Made by a program: the position numbers and the translations under genes. From NCBI GenBank assembly GCA_017427265.1, contig JAFRTG010000030.1:1-64000 (forward strand): a stretch of DNA of 64,000 nt, written 5' to 3'. Of this stretch, positions 41,250 to 50,061 are shown piece after piece. Below the pieces are notes generated by a model. The model saw only the letters and a list, made by a program, of their open reading frames with translations. It did no database searches and was not told the DNA's origin. Each line of letters begins with the position of its first letter. The stretch's first letter is position 1. This DNA is from Oscillospiraceae bacterium. Lineage in GTDB: Bacteria > Bacillota > Clostridia > Oscillospirales > Ruminococcaceae.

Positions 41250-42173
41250 ATGTCTTTTGACCGTCTGATTGCAAAAATCATCAGTATGAAGAATCCGACC
41301 GTTGCAGGTCTCGATCCCAAGCTGGACTATGTGCCTGAGTATATCCGCAGGAGCTTTCTGGAGGAGGACGGCGAGACGCTGAAGGCTGCGGCCAAGGCGA
41401 TCTTCCGCTATAACCAGATGCTGATTGACGCGCTCTGCGATATTGTCCCGGCGGTCAAACTGCAGGCAGCATACTATGAGATGTACGGACACCACGGCGT
41501 CAAGACGATGGAGCGTACCATCCGTTACGCAAAGCTGAAGGGGATGTATGTCATCACGGATGCCAAGCGGAACGATATCGGCGCCACGATGGAAGCGTAT
41601 ACGGCTGCACATCTCGGCTCCTGCATGATCGGCGGAACCGAATGTGAGCCGTTCGGTGCGGATGCACTGACCGTCAACGGCTATCTCGGCACGGACGGCA
41701 TTTCGCCGCTGCTGCCGGTCTGCAAGGAAAAGGACAAGGGCATCTTTGTGCTCTGCAAGACCTCGAACCCGTCCTCCGGCGAATTTCAGGATCTGCTGAT
41801 CGACGGTGTGCCGCTCTACGCAAAAATGGGCGACAAGTGCGAGGAGTGGGGCGCGGAAACCGTCGGTACATACGGCTACAGCGCAGTCGGCGCAGTGGTC
41901 GGCGCGACCTATCCGGAGCAGCTCACTGAGCTGAGAAAGCGTCTGCCGCACACGATGTTCCTCGTGCCGGGCTACGGCGCACAGGGCGGCGGTGCAGCAG
42001 GCATCGCAGGCGGCTTTGACGAAAACGGCCTCGGTGCAATCGTCAACAGCTCCCGCGCGATTCTCTGCGCATATAAAAAGGAAGGCTGCGACGAGCGCGA
42101 CTTCGCAGAGGCAGCCCGCAGAGAGGCACTCCGCATGAGAGCGGATCTGACCTCCTATATCAATCTCGGCTGA
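41250..42173 (+). CDS. pyrF: Orotidine-5'-phosphate decarboxylase (type 2)
   Basis: PyrF makes UMP from OMP. This 307-residue protein is of the longer type 2 form. It has AGLDPKLDYVPEYI at the start, the VKLQAAYYEMYG strand, and the catalytic DAKRNDIGATMEAY near residue 108. GYGAQGGGAAGIAGGF (phosphate-binding loop) and VNSSRAILCAY complete the signature. ATG at 41250 follows AAAGGGG. It heads pyrF-pyrK-pyrD and a two-gene tail. Confidence 0.95.
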   Translation: MSFDRLIAKIISMKNPTVAGLDPKLDYVPEYIRRSFLEEDGETLKAAAKAIFRYNQMLIDALCDIVPAVKLQAAYYEMYGHHGVKTMERTIRYAKLKGMYVITDAKRNDIGATMEAYTAAHLGSCMIGGTECEPFGADALTVNGYLGTDGISPLLPVCKEKDKGIFVLCKTSNPSSGEFQDLLIDGVPLYAKMGDKCEEWGAETVGTYGYSAVGAVVGATYPEQLTELRKRLPHTMFLVPGYGAQGGGAAGIAGGFDENGLGAIVNSSRAILCAYKKEGCDERDFAEAARREALRMRADLTSYINLG

Positions 42174-42242
42174 GATGCGGCTGCACCCAATCAAAACGAC
42201 AGTTGAATTCCCGGCAGTATTTGCCGGAAGGTTTGGTGAAAT

Positions 42243-43031
42243 ATGAAACAGGACAAATATACCGAAAAGCTGACATATCCGATCCGCAGCATGGAGCAGC
42301 TGACTGCTGCTGCATGGAGCATGGTGATCGAATGTCCGGAGATTGCGCAGAAGGCAGTGCCCGGACAGTTCGTCAATCTGCTGCCGGACGGCGGCTTCAC
42401 GCTCCGCAGACCGATTTCCATCTGCGGCATTGACAAGGCGCAGGGCACGCTCCGCATTGTGTTTGAGGTGCGCGGCAAGGGCACCAAGGCGCTTTCGGAG
42501 CTCCGTGCAGGCGATACGGTCAACATGCTTGCGCCGCTCGGTCACGGATTTACGCTTCCGGAAAAGGATGCCCGCGTGATTCTGGTCGGCGGCGGCATCG
42601 GCACGCCTCCGATGCTCCCGCTTGCGCAGTATTCCGGTGAAAAGGCAGTCGTGATCTGCGGCTTCCGGAATGCGGAGGCTGTGATTCTGCAGGATGACTT
42701 TGCCGCGGCAGGTGCAAAGACCGTTCTCTGCACCGACGACGGCTCCGCAGGGCGGTTCGGCCTTGTGACGCTGCCGCTGGAGGAGGAGATCAAGGCGGAA
42801 AAGCCCGCACTGATCTGTGCCTGCGGTCCGCTCCCGATGCTGAAGGCTACGGCAGCGCTGGCGCAGGCCTATGAGATTCCGTGCCAGGTCTCTCTGGAGG
42901 AGCGCATGGGCTGCGGCATCGGAGCCTGTCTGGTCTGCGCGTGCCGCACAAAGGACGAACACGGCGCGGAGCAGTATCAGCATGTCTGCAAAAACGGTCC
43001 GGTTTTCCGTGCTGAGGAGGTGATCTGGTAA
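42243..43031 (+). CDS. pyrK: Dihydroorotate dehydrogenase electron-transfer subunit
   Basis: PyrK carries FAD and a [2Fe-2S] cluster and passes electrons from PyrD-B to NAD+. This 262-residue protein has the FAD-binding RRPISICGID, the NAD-binding VGGGIGTPPMLPLAQ, and a C-terminal four-cysteine cluster (GCGIGACLVCACRTK...C). GGAAGG lies before the ATG. It overlaps the pyrD start, so the two subunits are translationally coupled. Confidence 0.95.
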   Translation: MKQDKYTEKLTYPIRSMEQLTAAAWSMVIECPEIAQKAVPGQFVNLLPDGGFTLRRPISICGIDKAQGTLRIVFEVRGKGTKALSELRAGDTVNMLAPLGHGFTLPEKDARVILVGGGIGTPPMLPLAQYSGEKAVVICGFRNAEAVILQDDFAAAGAKTVLCTDDGSAGRFGLVTLPLEEEIKAEKPALICACGPLPMLKATAALAQAYEIPCQVSLEERMGCGIGACLVCACRTKDEHGAEQYQHVCKNGPVFRAEEVIW

Positions 43032-43942
43032 TGGCTGATCTTTCTGTCAATATCTGCGGGATTCCGTTCAAGAACCCGGTGATCCCCGCTTCCGGCGTAT
43101 TCGGATACGGACGCGAATACGAGCAGTATTATGACCTGTCGAAGCTCGGCGGCATTTCCACGAAGGGCACGACCGGCACAAAGCGGACAGGCAATCTGCC
43201 GCCGCGTGTTGCGGAAACGACAATGGGAATGCTCAACTCCGTCGGATTGCAGAATCCCGGCATTGATGCCTTTATCGAAAAAGAACTGCCGCATCTGCTC
43301 TCCTGCGATACGGTGATTCTCGCCAATATTGCAGGCTCCACGGCGGAGGAATGCGCAGAGGTTGCCGCAAAGCTCGACAAGACCGATGTACACATGATCG
43401 AGCTGAATATTTCCTGCCCGAACGTGAAGCAGGGCGGCGCGGCGTTCGGTACATCCTGTGAGGCCGCGGCGCATGTGACGAAGGCCGTCCGGCGTGCGAC
43501 CGGAAAGCCGCTCTGCGTCAAGCTCAGCCCGAATGTCACCAGCATCACTGATATTGCAAAGGCTGTTGAGGCGGAGGGTGCGGATGCGCTCTCTCTCATC
43601 AATACACTGCTCGGTATGCGCATTGATCTGCGGACCCGCAGGCCGATTCTGCACAACAACATGGGCGGATTTTCCGGCCCGGCCGTATTTCCGGTTGCCG
43701 TGCGGATGGTCTGGCAGGTTGCAAACGCGGTGAATCTGCCGGTGATCGGCATGGGCGGCGTGATGTCCGGTGAGGACGCCGCAGAGCTGATGATGGCGGG
43801 TGCCTCGGCGGTACAGGTCGGCACGGCAATCGTGCAGGATCCCTACGCGCCGCTGCGCATCATTGATGAGCTGAACGACTGGCTTGACAGCAATCACATT
43901 GCATCAGCTGCCGAGCTGACGGGAAGCGTGAAGCCGTGGTAA
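43031..43942 (+). CDS. pyrD: Dihydroorotate dehydrogenase, class 1B catalytic subunit
   Basis: This 303-residue FMN enzyme oxidises dihydroorotate to orotate. FKNPVIPASGVFGYG is at the start, NSVGLQNPGI near residue 68 and the active-site cysteine lies in LNISCPNVKQGG near 130. VIGMGGVMSGEDAAELMMAGASAVQVGTA binds FMN phosphate. The next gene starts with a GTG inside its last codons, so expression is coupled. Confidence 0.96.
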   Translation: MADLSVNICGIPFKNPVIPASGVFGYGREYEQYYDLSKLGGISTKGTTGTKRTGNLPPRVAETTMGMLNSVGLQNPGIDAFIEKELPHLLSCDTVILANIAGSTAEECAEVAAKLDKTDVHMIELNISCPNVKQGGAAFGTSCEAAAHVTKAVRRATGKPLCVKLSPNVTSITDIAKAVEAEGADALSLINTLLGMRIDLRTRRPILHNNMGGFSGPAVFPVAVRMVWQVANAVNLPVIGMGGVMSGEDAAELMMAGASAVQVGTAIVQDPYAPLRIIDELNDWLDSNHIASAAELTGSVKPW

Positions 43943-44610
43943 CAACCGTTTATCTGATTCGCCACGGCGAGGCGGAGGGCAATGTGCTGCCGTATTTTCA
44001 GGGCACGGTTGATACAAAGCTGACCGAAAAAGGCCGGGAGCAGGTCTCGTATCTGTCCGGGCGCTTCCGGGATATCCCGCTGGATGCGGTGTATTACAGC
44101 CCGTGGCACCGTGCAAAGGAGACCGCAGAGGCGGTCAACAAATATCACAATCTGCCGCTGATTCCGGAATTTGACCTGCATGAAATCAACGGCGGCGACT
44201 GGGAGGGCGTCCCGGTCACGGAGCTGTGTGAGAAATTCCCCGCCGAATTTGAGGTCTGGACAAAGCATATCTGGGATTTTCAGGCGCCGAACGGCGAGCG
44301 GATGACAGAAGTGTTTCAGCGCATGGCAGATGCCGTCACGCGCATTGCAGCGGAAAATCCCGGCAAAACGATTGCAGTCTGCTCACACGGCTGTGCGATC
44401 CGCAACTTTCTCTGTTTCGCGGAATTCGGCGATATCACGCGGCTGAATGATGTCGGCTGGGCAGATAACACCGCCGTATCCAGGGCGGAATATGACCCGG
44501 AAACCGGCTGGCGGCTCCTGATGAAGAACAGCGTTTCGCATCTGCCGAAGGCGCTGCTTGCTGCGGACAATCCCGCATGGGCGGCCGATCACGGGGAGGA
44601 TGCGGAATGA
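43936..44610 (+). CDS. Histidine phosphatase family protein
   Basis: This 224-residue protein has the phosphohistidine motif LIRHGEAEGN at residues 7-16, SPWHRAKETAEAV near residue 55, and AVCSHGCAIRNFL with the second histidine. This is the phosphoglycerate-mutase-like fold. Substrate is unknown, and phosphatase activity is more likely than mutase. The GTG start at 43936 overlaps the end of pyrD, and a downstream ATG is not available near an RBS. It sits in the pyr operon and overlaps the ruvX start. Confidence 0.85.
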   Translation: MVTTVYLIRHGEAEGNVLPYFQGTVDTKLTEKGREQVSYLSGRFRDIPLDAVYYSPWHRAKETAEAVNKYHNLPLIPEFDLHEINGGDWEGVPVTELCEKFPAEFEVWTKHIWDFQAPNGERMTEVFQRMADAVTRIAAENPGKTIAVCSHGCAIRNFLCFAEFGDITRLNDVGWADNTAVSRAEYDPETGWRLLMKNSVSHLPKALLAADNPAWAADHGEDAE

Positions 44611-45047
44611 TTATTTTCGGTGTTGATTTCGGTGATACGCGCACCGGCTGGGCGGTCTGCGACCGGTCGGAGCTGATGGCCTCGCCTGCGGGTGTGCTGA
44701 CGGAGCGCGACTTTACTGTCTGTGCGCAGAAAACAGCGGAGGCCGCACTCGATGCACATGCGGAGGAAATCGTGGTCGGGCATCCGATCAATATGGACGG
44801 CAGCTGCGGTCCGCGCGCACAGAAATGCGAGGAATTTGCAGAGATGCTGCAAATGCTGAGCGGTTTGCCGGTCAGGCTGTGGGATGAACGCTGCACGACG
44901 GTCTCGGCGCATCAGATTCTGAATGTGACGAACACGCGCGGAAAAAAACGCAAGGCGGTTGTGGATGCCGTTGCGGCAACGATCATTCTGGAAAGCTATC
45001 TTGCCTACCGCAAAAACCGGCAGGCGGCGGCAGCATCCGAGGCCTGA
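44607..45047 (+). CDS. ruvX: Putative Holliday junction resolvase / pre-rRNA nuclease RuvX
   Basis: This 146-residue YqgF-family RNase H-like nuclease has IIFGVDFGDTRTGWAVCD with the first catalytic aspartate, IVVGHPINMDGSCG, RLWDERCTTVSA with the second acidic pair, and VVDAVAATIILESYL. Family members are linked to 16S rRNA maturation and junction resolution. ATG at 44607 has GGGGAGG seven bases upstream and overlaps the phosphatase stop codon. Confidence 0.9.
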   Translation: MIIFGVDFGDTRTGWAVCDRSELMASPAGVLTERDFTVCAQKTAEAALDAHAEEIVVGHPINMDGSCGPRAQKCEEFAEMLQMLSGLPVRLWDERCTTVSAHQILNVTNTRGKKRKAVVDAVAATIILESYLAYRKNRQAAAASEA

Positions 45048-45105
45048 AGGATTCCTGCCGGGGTCATGTAGACTGCACGGCGTTCCGGCCGCGCAGTACC
45101 GGATT

Positions 45106-45279
45106 CTATTTGATGAAATCCGCAATGCTGTCCATGACGGCGCCGATTGCGTGCACTGCTTTGACTGTCCGCCGCTTGAGACGGGAGCGCTCGCCGCTGC
45201 TTGCGCTGCTCAGCAGATAGCCCGCCATGCCTGCGGCTGCACCGATCGCCATGCCCTTTGCGATTGCCTGAATCTGCAT
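45106..45279 (-). CDS. 57-residue membrane-associated small protein
   Basis: A short minus-strand frame with a good RBS (GGGGAG, eight bases before the ATG) encodes MQIQAIAKGMAIGAAAGMAG followed by a hydrophobic YLLSSA, a basic SRLKRRTVK stretch and an amphipathic end. It resembles the small YtxH-like membrane proteins common in Ruminococcus-like genomes. It lies antisense between ruvX and trmL and is too short for most gene finders' cut-offs. Function unknown. Confidence 0.55.
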   Translation of the reverse strand: MQIQAIAKGMAIGAAAGMAGYLLSSASSGERSRLKRRTVKAVHAIGAVMDSIADFIK

Positions 45280-45375
45280 GAAAACTCTCCCCTTTCCGAT
45301 GTGGGACGGTTTCAGTATGCCGCAGCATGCAGCGTACTATGCAGACCAGATTTTGATAGAAAAAGGAGTATCACC

Positions 45376-45924
45376 TTGCATAAACTGCATCTTGTTCTTG
45401 TGGAACCGCGCATTCCGCAAAATACCGGCAGCATTGCGCGCACCTGCGCGGTGACGGGCGCCTCGCTGCATCTGATTCATCCGCTGGGCTTCCGCATTGA
45501 CGATGCAAAGCTCAAGCGCGCAGGGCTCGATTACTGGGATAAGCTGGATATTTTTCACTATGAGAATCTGGATGCGTTTTTTGCGCAGCATCCGGCAGCG
45601 ACAGCGGAAAATCCCTATTTTTATTTCACCGCAAAAACCGGCACGCTCTATACGGATGTGCAGTATCCGGAGGAGACATTTCTGTTCTTCGGGCGGGAGG
45701 ATACCGGGCTGGATGATGCAATTCTGGCAGCGCATCCGGAGCGCTGCGTGCGGATTCCGATGCGCGAAACGCTGCGCTGTCTGAATCTTTCCAATTCGGT
45801 TGCCGTTGCAGCCTATGAGGTTCTGCGGCAGCACGATTTTGCCGGTCTGACCCGCGACGGCAGATATGCAAAGGCCGGCTGGGAGCCGGATACACCCCGC
45901 GCTTATGACATCAGTCAAATTTGA
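45376..45924 (+). CDS. trmL: tRNA (cytidine/uridine-34-2'-O)-methyltransferase
   Basis: This 182-residue SPOUT methyltransferase has LVEPRIPQNTGSIARTCA near residue 8 (motif 1), FLFFGREDTGLDD (motif 2) and IPMRETLRCLNLSNSVAVA (motif 3, the SAM-binding knot). It would modify the wobble ribose of tRNA(Leu). The start is a TTG at 45376 with AAGGAG seven bases upstream, since no ATG or GTG lies in frame nearby. degV follows 16 bases downstream. Confidence 0.9.
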   Translation: MHKLHLVLVEPRIPQNTGSIARTCAVTGASLHLIHPLGFRIDDAKLKRAGLDYWDKLDIFHYENLDAFFAQHPAATAENPYFYFTAKTGTLYTDVQYPEETFLFFGREDTGLDDAILAAHPERCVRIPMRETLRCLNLSNSVAVAAYEVLRQHDFAGLTRDGRYAKAGWEPDTPRAYDISQI

Positions 45925-45940
45925 GAAAGGAACCGAAAAC

Positions 45941-46828
45941 ATGCTGAAACAGAAAATCAAACTGATGACAGACTCTGTCAGTGATATTTCAAAAGAAGTG
46001 GCCGAGGCACTCGATATTGCCATGCTGTATATGCCGATCACCATTGACGGCAAGGCACTGCGCGAGGAGATCGACTTCACCAAGGAAGAATTCTATCAGA
46101 TGATCGACAATGCGAAGGAATATCCTTCGACTGCGCAGATCACGCCGTTCGAGATCGTTGAAAAGTTTGAGGAGATCGCAGCAGACGGCTATACCGATCT
46201 GATCTTCACGACAATCGGTTCCGGCGGCTCCGGTACATATAACAATGCTGTCATGGCACGGGAGCAGTTCTATGAGGCACATCCGGATGCGGAAAACCGG
46301 ATGCAGATTCATCTGGTGGACGGCCGGAACTATACCGCAGCCTACGGCTATGCGGTGACGGAAGCTGCCAAAAAGCTCGTGCGCGGCGCATCGGTTGCGG
46401 AGCTGGTTGATTATCTGGAGGACTGGACGGCACATGCAGGCCTGTATTTTATCCCGATGACGCTGAAATATGTCAAGCGCTCCGGCAGAGTCAGCGCGGC
46501 TGCGGCGTTTGCCGGCGAGCTGCTCGGCCTGAAGCCGTTCTGCCGCATCTGCAACTGCAAATCCAGCGTGATCCAGAAGATCCGCGGCGAACAGAATATG
46601 ATTCCGAAGATGGTCGAGACGGTCAAGGCAGATATGCAGCCCCATGCGCCGTATATCATCATGCAGGGCTGCAATGAGAAGCTGGCACAGGATTTTGCCG
46701 CCGCGCTGACCAAGGCGCTCGGCTATCCGCCGGAAGCCTTCTGGAAGATCGGTGCAGCGATCTGCTGCAATGCCGGCCCGAATGTCGTCGGCTTTGTCAT
46801 CAAGCGCACGGAAGCGGATACTGAATAA
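45941..46828 (+). CDS. DegV family fatty-acid-binding protein
   Basis: This 295-residue DegV-fold protein starts KLMTDSVSDISKE and has TSAQITP-type words (STAQITPFEIVEKF) near residue 66. TIGSGGSGTYNNAV near 95, the lipid-contacting loop, and PMTLKYVKRSGRVSAAAAF near 173 complete the signature. Family members bind fatty acids, and some act as FakB subunits of fatty acid kinase. AAAGGA lies before the ATG. A terminator and repeat copies follow. Confidence 0.9.
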   Translation: MLKQKIKLMTDSVSDISKEVAEALDIAMLYMPITIDGKALREEIDFTKEEFYQMIDNAKEYPSTAQITPFEIVEKFEEIAADGYTDLIFTTIGSGGSGTYNNAVMAREQFYEAHPDAENRMQIHLVDGRNYTAAYGYAVTEAAKKLVRGASVAELVDYLEDWTAHAGLYFIPMTLKYVKRSGRVSAAAAFAGELLGLKPFCRICNCKSSVIQKIRGEQNMIPKMVETVKADMQPHAPYIIMQGCNEKLAQDFAAALTKALGYPPEAFWKIGAAICCNAGPNVVGFVIKRTEADTE

Positions 46829-46850
46829 GGTATTGCTGCGCGATGATGGG
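46829..46850 (+). repeat. Fragment of the dispersed repeat, left end
   Basis: GGTATTGCTGCGCGATGAT directly follows the degV stop codon and matches the left end of copies 1, 5 and 6. The match then stops at the terminator. Confidence 0.55.
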
Positions 46851-46862
46851 ATAATATGATAA

Positions 46863-46903
46863 AACCGCCTGATTGTTACGTACACAGTCAGGCGGTTATT
46901 TTG
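46863..46903 (+). terminator. Terminator of degV
   Basis: AACCGCCTGA pairs with TCAGGCGGTT across a 15-base loop and is followed by ATTTTG. Confidence 0.75.
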
Positions 46904-46911
46904 TTGAAACA

Positions 46912-47002
46912 GGTATCCGCTGCGCGGATGATCTGTCATGAGGGCGTTGTCCGCAAGCTCCCACCGGGGGCGTATCTCCATAATCACTCCATCGGAGATA
47001 CC
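46912..47002 (+). repeat. Dispersed intergenic repeat, copy 5 (91-base form)
   Basis: It begins GGTATCCGCTGCGCGGATGAT and ends ATCGGAGATACC, so both inverted ends are present without the internal CCAAAGGG hairpin module. The middle (CATGAGGGCGTTGTCCGCAA) matches copies 1 and 6. Confidence 0.75.
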
Positions 47003-47014
47003 GCTTTTTGCATT

Positions 47015-47668
47015 TTATTTTGGATTGCCGGGATTCCCGTATTTGCCTGCTTCTTTTCGCACCTTCGGATCCTCCGGGTCAAAAATGTGATAACGGTAAG
47101 CGTTGATGACGACTGTGTCCTGATACTGCGAAAGCCGCGGCGTTTTGAGGCCGTAATTCATGTGCACATGTCCGTGAACGAAAAACTGCGGCCGGTATTG
47201 CTCCAGCAGTTCGCGGAACACCTCGAAGCCGGTATGGCAGAGATCATTCGGATCATCGTGAAATCCCGCCATCGGTGCGTGTGTGACCAGAATATCAAAG
47301 CCTCTGGTGCGCCAGAGCTTGCGCTTCAGTCTGCGGACACGCCGCTGCATGTCCTTTTCCTTATACTGGAAATAGCCGTCGCGGTAGCGCATGGAGCCGC
47401 CGAGTCCGGCAATGCGCAGCCCGCTTTCGTGTACATAGACATCATCCTCAATGCAGATGCAGCCCTCCGGCGGCTTGATCGTATACTTTTCGTCGTGATT
47501 GCCGTGGACGTAGAGCAGCGGCAAATTGGAAACTGTCTCAATGAACGTGAGATACTCTGCCTTCAGGTCACCGGCAGAGATAATCAGGTCAATGCCCTTG
47601 AACGCGCCCGGTTTATAATAATCCCAGAAATTCTTTGCCTCTTCGTCCGACATTACGAGAATATTCAT
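47015..47668 (-). CDS. Calcineurin-like metallophosphoesterase
   Basis: This 217-residue phosphoesterase has the metal-binding blocks SAGDLK, YVHGNHDEKY, VTHAPMAG and FVHGHVHMNY in the usual order. The first block starts MNILVMSDEE rather than the common SDxH. It would hydrolyse a phosphoester in the cytosol, and the substrate is unknown. ATG at 47668 follows a GGTAGG. An upstream in-frame ATG gives a basic extension without RBS and was not used. Confidence 0.88.
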   Translation of the reverse strand: MNILVMSDEEAKNFWDYYKPGAFKGIDLIISAGDLKAEYLTFIETVSNLPLLYVHGNHDEKYTIKPPEGCICIEDDVYVHESGLRIAGLGGSMRYRDGYFQYKEKDMQRRVRRLKRKLWRTRGFDILVTHAPMAGFHDDPNDLCHTGFEVFRELLEQYRPQFFVHGHVHMNYGLKTPRLSQYQDTVVINAYRYHIFDPEDPKVRKEAGKYGNPGNPK

Positions 47669-47795
47669 GTTTTTCCTACCCCTGTGTTTTCTTTTCTTTT
47701 TATTTGCGTCTTTTTCTGAATTGCAGATGCGTGATGTCATGCTGAAATGCATGCTTCAGGCTCCCCCTGAGTCCTGCAGCTGCGTGAATCCTGTG

Positions 47796-49871
47796 TCAGA
47801 TGACAGGCCGCGGAATCTGTCCGCCTGTCTGCCGCTGAATGCTGTGCCACTTTGCAAATTCCCGGAATTCAGGAGCCAGCTCGCTGATCTCCGGCAGACG
47901 TCCGACCACATTGTCCGCAAGCCAGTCCTGCGTGATGATCTCATCCGGCGTCAGGCTCTGGTTTTCTTCAACTCTGCATTTTCCGTCCTGACTGTAGATC
48001 GGGCCGCTGAACGGTTTGAATTTTTCCATCGTGATGCGTTCCTGCACCAGCTTGACCAGCTTCTGCGTGCCGATCGGCAGCCGCTTGGAACATGCAACGT
48101 CGATCGCGCCTGACGACATGCCCCAGTAATAATTCAGTGCCTGCTTTTCATTCTGGTTGGCGTCATTTTTCCATGCGCCGATCAGAACCGAGCGCACCAG
48201 ATCCTCATAGAGATTGCCCCAGTTCCAGAACGGCGATGCCAGATGGAACGAGGTGTCGCCGTAAACGCCGTAGAGTCCGTAATCCGGTTCTTCAGGCTGA
48301 TCCTTGGTATGCGGCCGCTCGTTGATATCGCGCCGGGAAATCATGTCAATCTGCTTGGAATGGAAATATGCAACCGGGTCGTGATTTTCGAGCGTTGACC
48401 AGTCCAGATACACAGTTGCACGCGGATTGACCAGCTTGACGCCGAGTGCAAAGGCATTGACCGATGCCAGTGCACCGAGAATCGGATAATCTGCGACATA
48501 GCCGATCCGGCCGATTTCGGTCATGGAACCCGCGATAATGCCTGTAATGAACTTTGCTTCGTAGATACGCAGATAATAGGTGCGGAGCTGCTGATAGGCC
48601 GTGTTGACCGAGCAGTTCAGAATAATAACCTCCGGATGCGCAACCGCCATCCGCATACTGCATGCGTGGTAAAACGGAGAGGTTGTGAAAATCAGCGTGT
48701 TGCCGTCGGCAATCGCTTTTGCAATGGTTTCCTCGCCCTGCTCTGCGGTGCAGATATAGTATTGGGTTTTGATGGTGTTGCCGAACACTTTTTCAATGTA
48801 GCAGCGGCCGACTTCGTGATTAAAGATCCATGCGGAATCATCCGGGTGCTTCGGATAGAGAAATGCAATCTGCAGAACGCTGCTCTGCCCGATCGGAAGC
48901 GGGATGACTTTGTTCAGCAGAGAGACCTTCTGGGAACCCTCTGTCGGGTTCAGGATATGCGAGGTCGGATTTTCGCTGCTGAGCACGCGGAATTCTCCGC
49001 GGATGCGGTCGATCTTGCGGTGCAGCTCAACAGAGGAAAGTCCTTTCAGCTGCTGGAAGCCGTAGATCTCAATGAAGTGCAGGAATGCATCGCCGGGCGT
49101 GATCGAAAGCCGTGTGCCGATCTTTGAGCTGTAATACCGTTCAAAAACGGAGTACATGAACTTGACGTCGCGGCGGAGCTCCTCGCCCCACGGTGCCGGC
49201 TGCGGCGCTTTTGTGTCCGTGTTGTCGGGTGTATCCGTCGGCGTGATGGCCTGCACCAGACGGAGAAATCCGCCGGGCTGCGTCATCTGAATCTCATAGA
49301 TGCCGGAAATACGGAAAAACTCCATGAATTCGCGGTAGATGAGGTAATCCGTATCATCTGTCGGCTTGGGCAGCAGTCTTGTCACAACAGCGCCGATACT
49401 GACAGCACCGAAGTATTTGGAAACGCTGACGCGCTTGTTGCCTTCCACGATATAGAACCGCTGCATATATTCATAGACGATGATCGGTTCGTTGACGCCG
49501 ACCTCCCGGACAGAATCGCAGAGTGCGGACCATTTGCTGCCGAATTCCGTTTCGTAATCCAGCAGCGGCATGAAGTTGGATGCAAAGGCCGATTTACGGT
49601 CAGACTGCGCCGTGCCTGCAATCAGCGCGAGCGGGATTTCAAGCTGCCCCATCGGCTGCTGGCCGTCCAGTTCCTTCCGCTTTGTGATATCGTCGTCCTC
49701 GATGATCTCATCCTTTTCGACGATCTCTTCGTTGTTTTCCTTTTTGATTCGCTCGACCCCGCGCAGGATGCCGTCCAGCGAGGGGAGGAACGGGTATTCA
49801 CCGCGGGAAACTGCCGTGCGGTACTGCTTTTCAGCCATTTTCTGTGCTTTGGTATAATCCTGAATTGCCAT
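47796..49871 (-). CDS. Cytosolic ParB-like / BMP-domain fusion protein
   Basis: This 691-residue protein has no signal peptide or lipobox. Residues about 105-165 resemble a ParB/sulfiredoxin-like domain (VGVNEPIIVYEYMQRFYIVE, then EGNKRVSV at 143-150). A helical middle follows (about 170-330). Residues about 335-640 match the BMP/PnrA nucleoside-binding lipoprotein fold (YICTAEQGEETIAKAIADGN, FITGIIAGSMTEIGRIGYVA, VLIGAWKND). BMP proteins are normally exported ABC-transporter receptors, so a cytosolic nucleoside or nucleotide sensor is a reasonable inference. It has its own promoter. Confidence 0.75.
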   Translation of the reverse strand: MAIQDYTKAQKMAEKQYRTAVSRGEYPFLPSLDGILRGVERIKKENNEEIVEKDEIIEDDDITKRKELDGQQPMGQLEIPLALIAGTAQSDRKSAFASNFMPLLDYETEFGSKWSALCDSVREVGVNEPIIVYEYMQRFYIVEGNKRVSVSKYFGAVSIGAVVTRLLPKPTDDTDYLIYREFMEFFRISGIYEIQMTQPGGFLRLVQAITPTDTPDNTDTKAPQPAPWGEELRRDVKFMYSVFERYYSSKIGTRLSITPGDAFLHFIEIYGFQQLKGLSSVELHRKIDRIRGEFRVLSSENPTSHILNPTEGSQKVSLLNKVIPLPIGQSSVLQIAFLYPKHPDDSAWIFNHEVGRCYIEKVFGNTIKTQYYICTAEQGEETIAKAIADGNTLIFTTSPFYHACSMRMAVAHPEVIILNCSVNTAYQQLRTYYLRIYEAKFITGIIAGSMTEIGRIGYVADYPILGALASVNAFALGVKLVNPRATVYLDWSTLENHDPVAYFHSKQIDMISRRDINERPHTKDQPEEPDYGLYGVYGDTSFHLASPFWNWGNLYEDLVRSVLIGAWKNDANQNEKQALNYYWGMSSGAIDVACSKRLPIGTQKLVKLVQERITMEKFKPFSGPIYSQDGKCRVEENQSLTPDEIITQDWLADNVVGRLPEISELAPEFREFAKWHSIQRQTGGQIPRPVI

Positions 49872-49984
49872 GATGCTGCTCCTTTTGTGTCTGCGGCGGA
49901 GCGGACATCCGGAACGGGATGCCCGTGCGGATATTACTGTAACAACAGAAGCGGACAGGAAAACGGTGCTGCCCGCCGTTCATT

Positions 49985-50013
49985 ATTATAGCATATTGTT
50001 CTCTAAAAAGCAA
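49985..50013 (-). promoter_or_regulatory. SigA-type promoter of the ParB-BMP gene
   Basis: On the minus strand TTGCTT, a 17-base spacer and TATAAT lie 114 bases upstream of the start codon. Confidence 0.8.
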
Positions 50014-50023
50014 GCTGAGAGCA

Positions 50024-50053
50024 GAAAAAAACCGGCGGAGTGCTCCGCCGGTT
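50024..50053 (-). terminator. Terminator of the dockerin-amidase gene
   Basis: ACCGGCGGA pairs with TCCGCCGGT across a four-base loop. On the minus strand a run of T follows, directly after the stop codon region. Confidence 0.85.
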
Positions 50054-50061
50054 TGGGAGAT

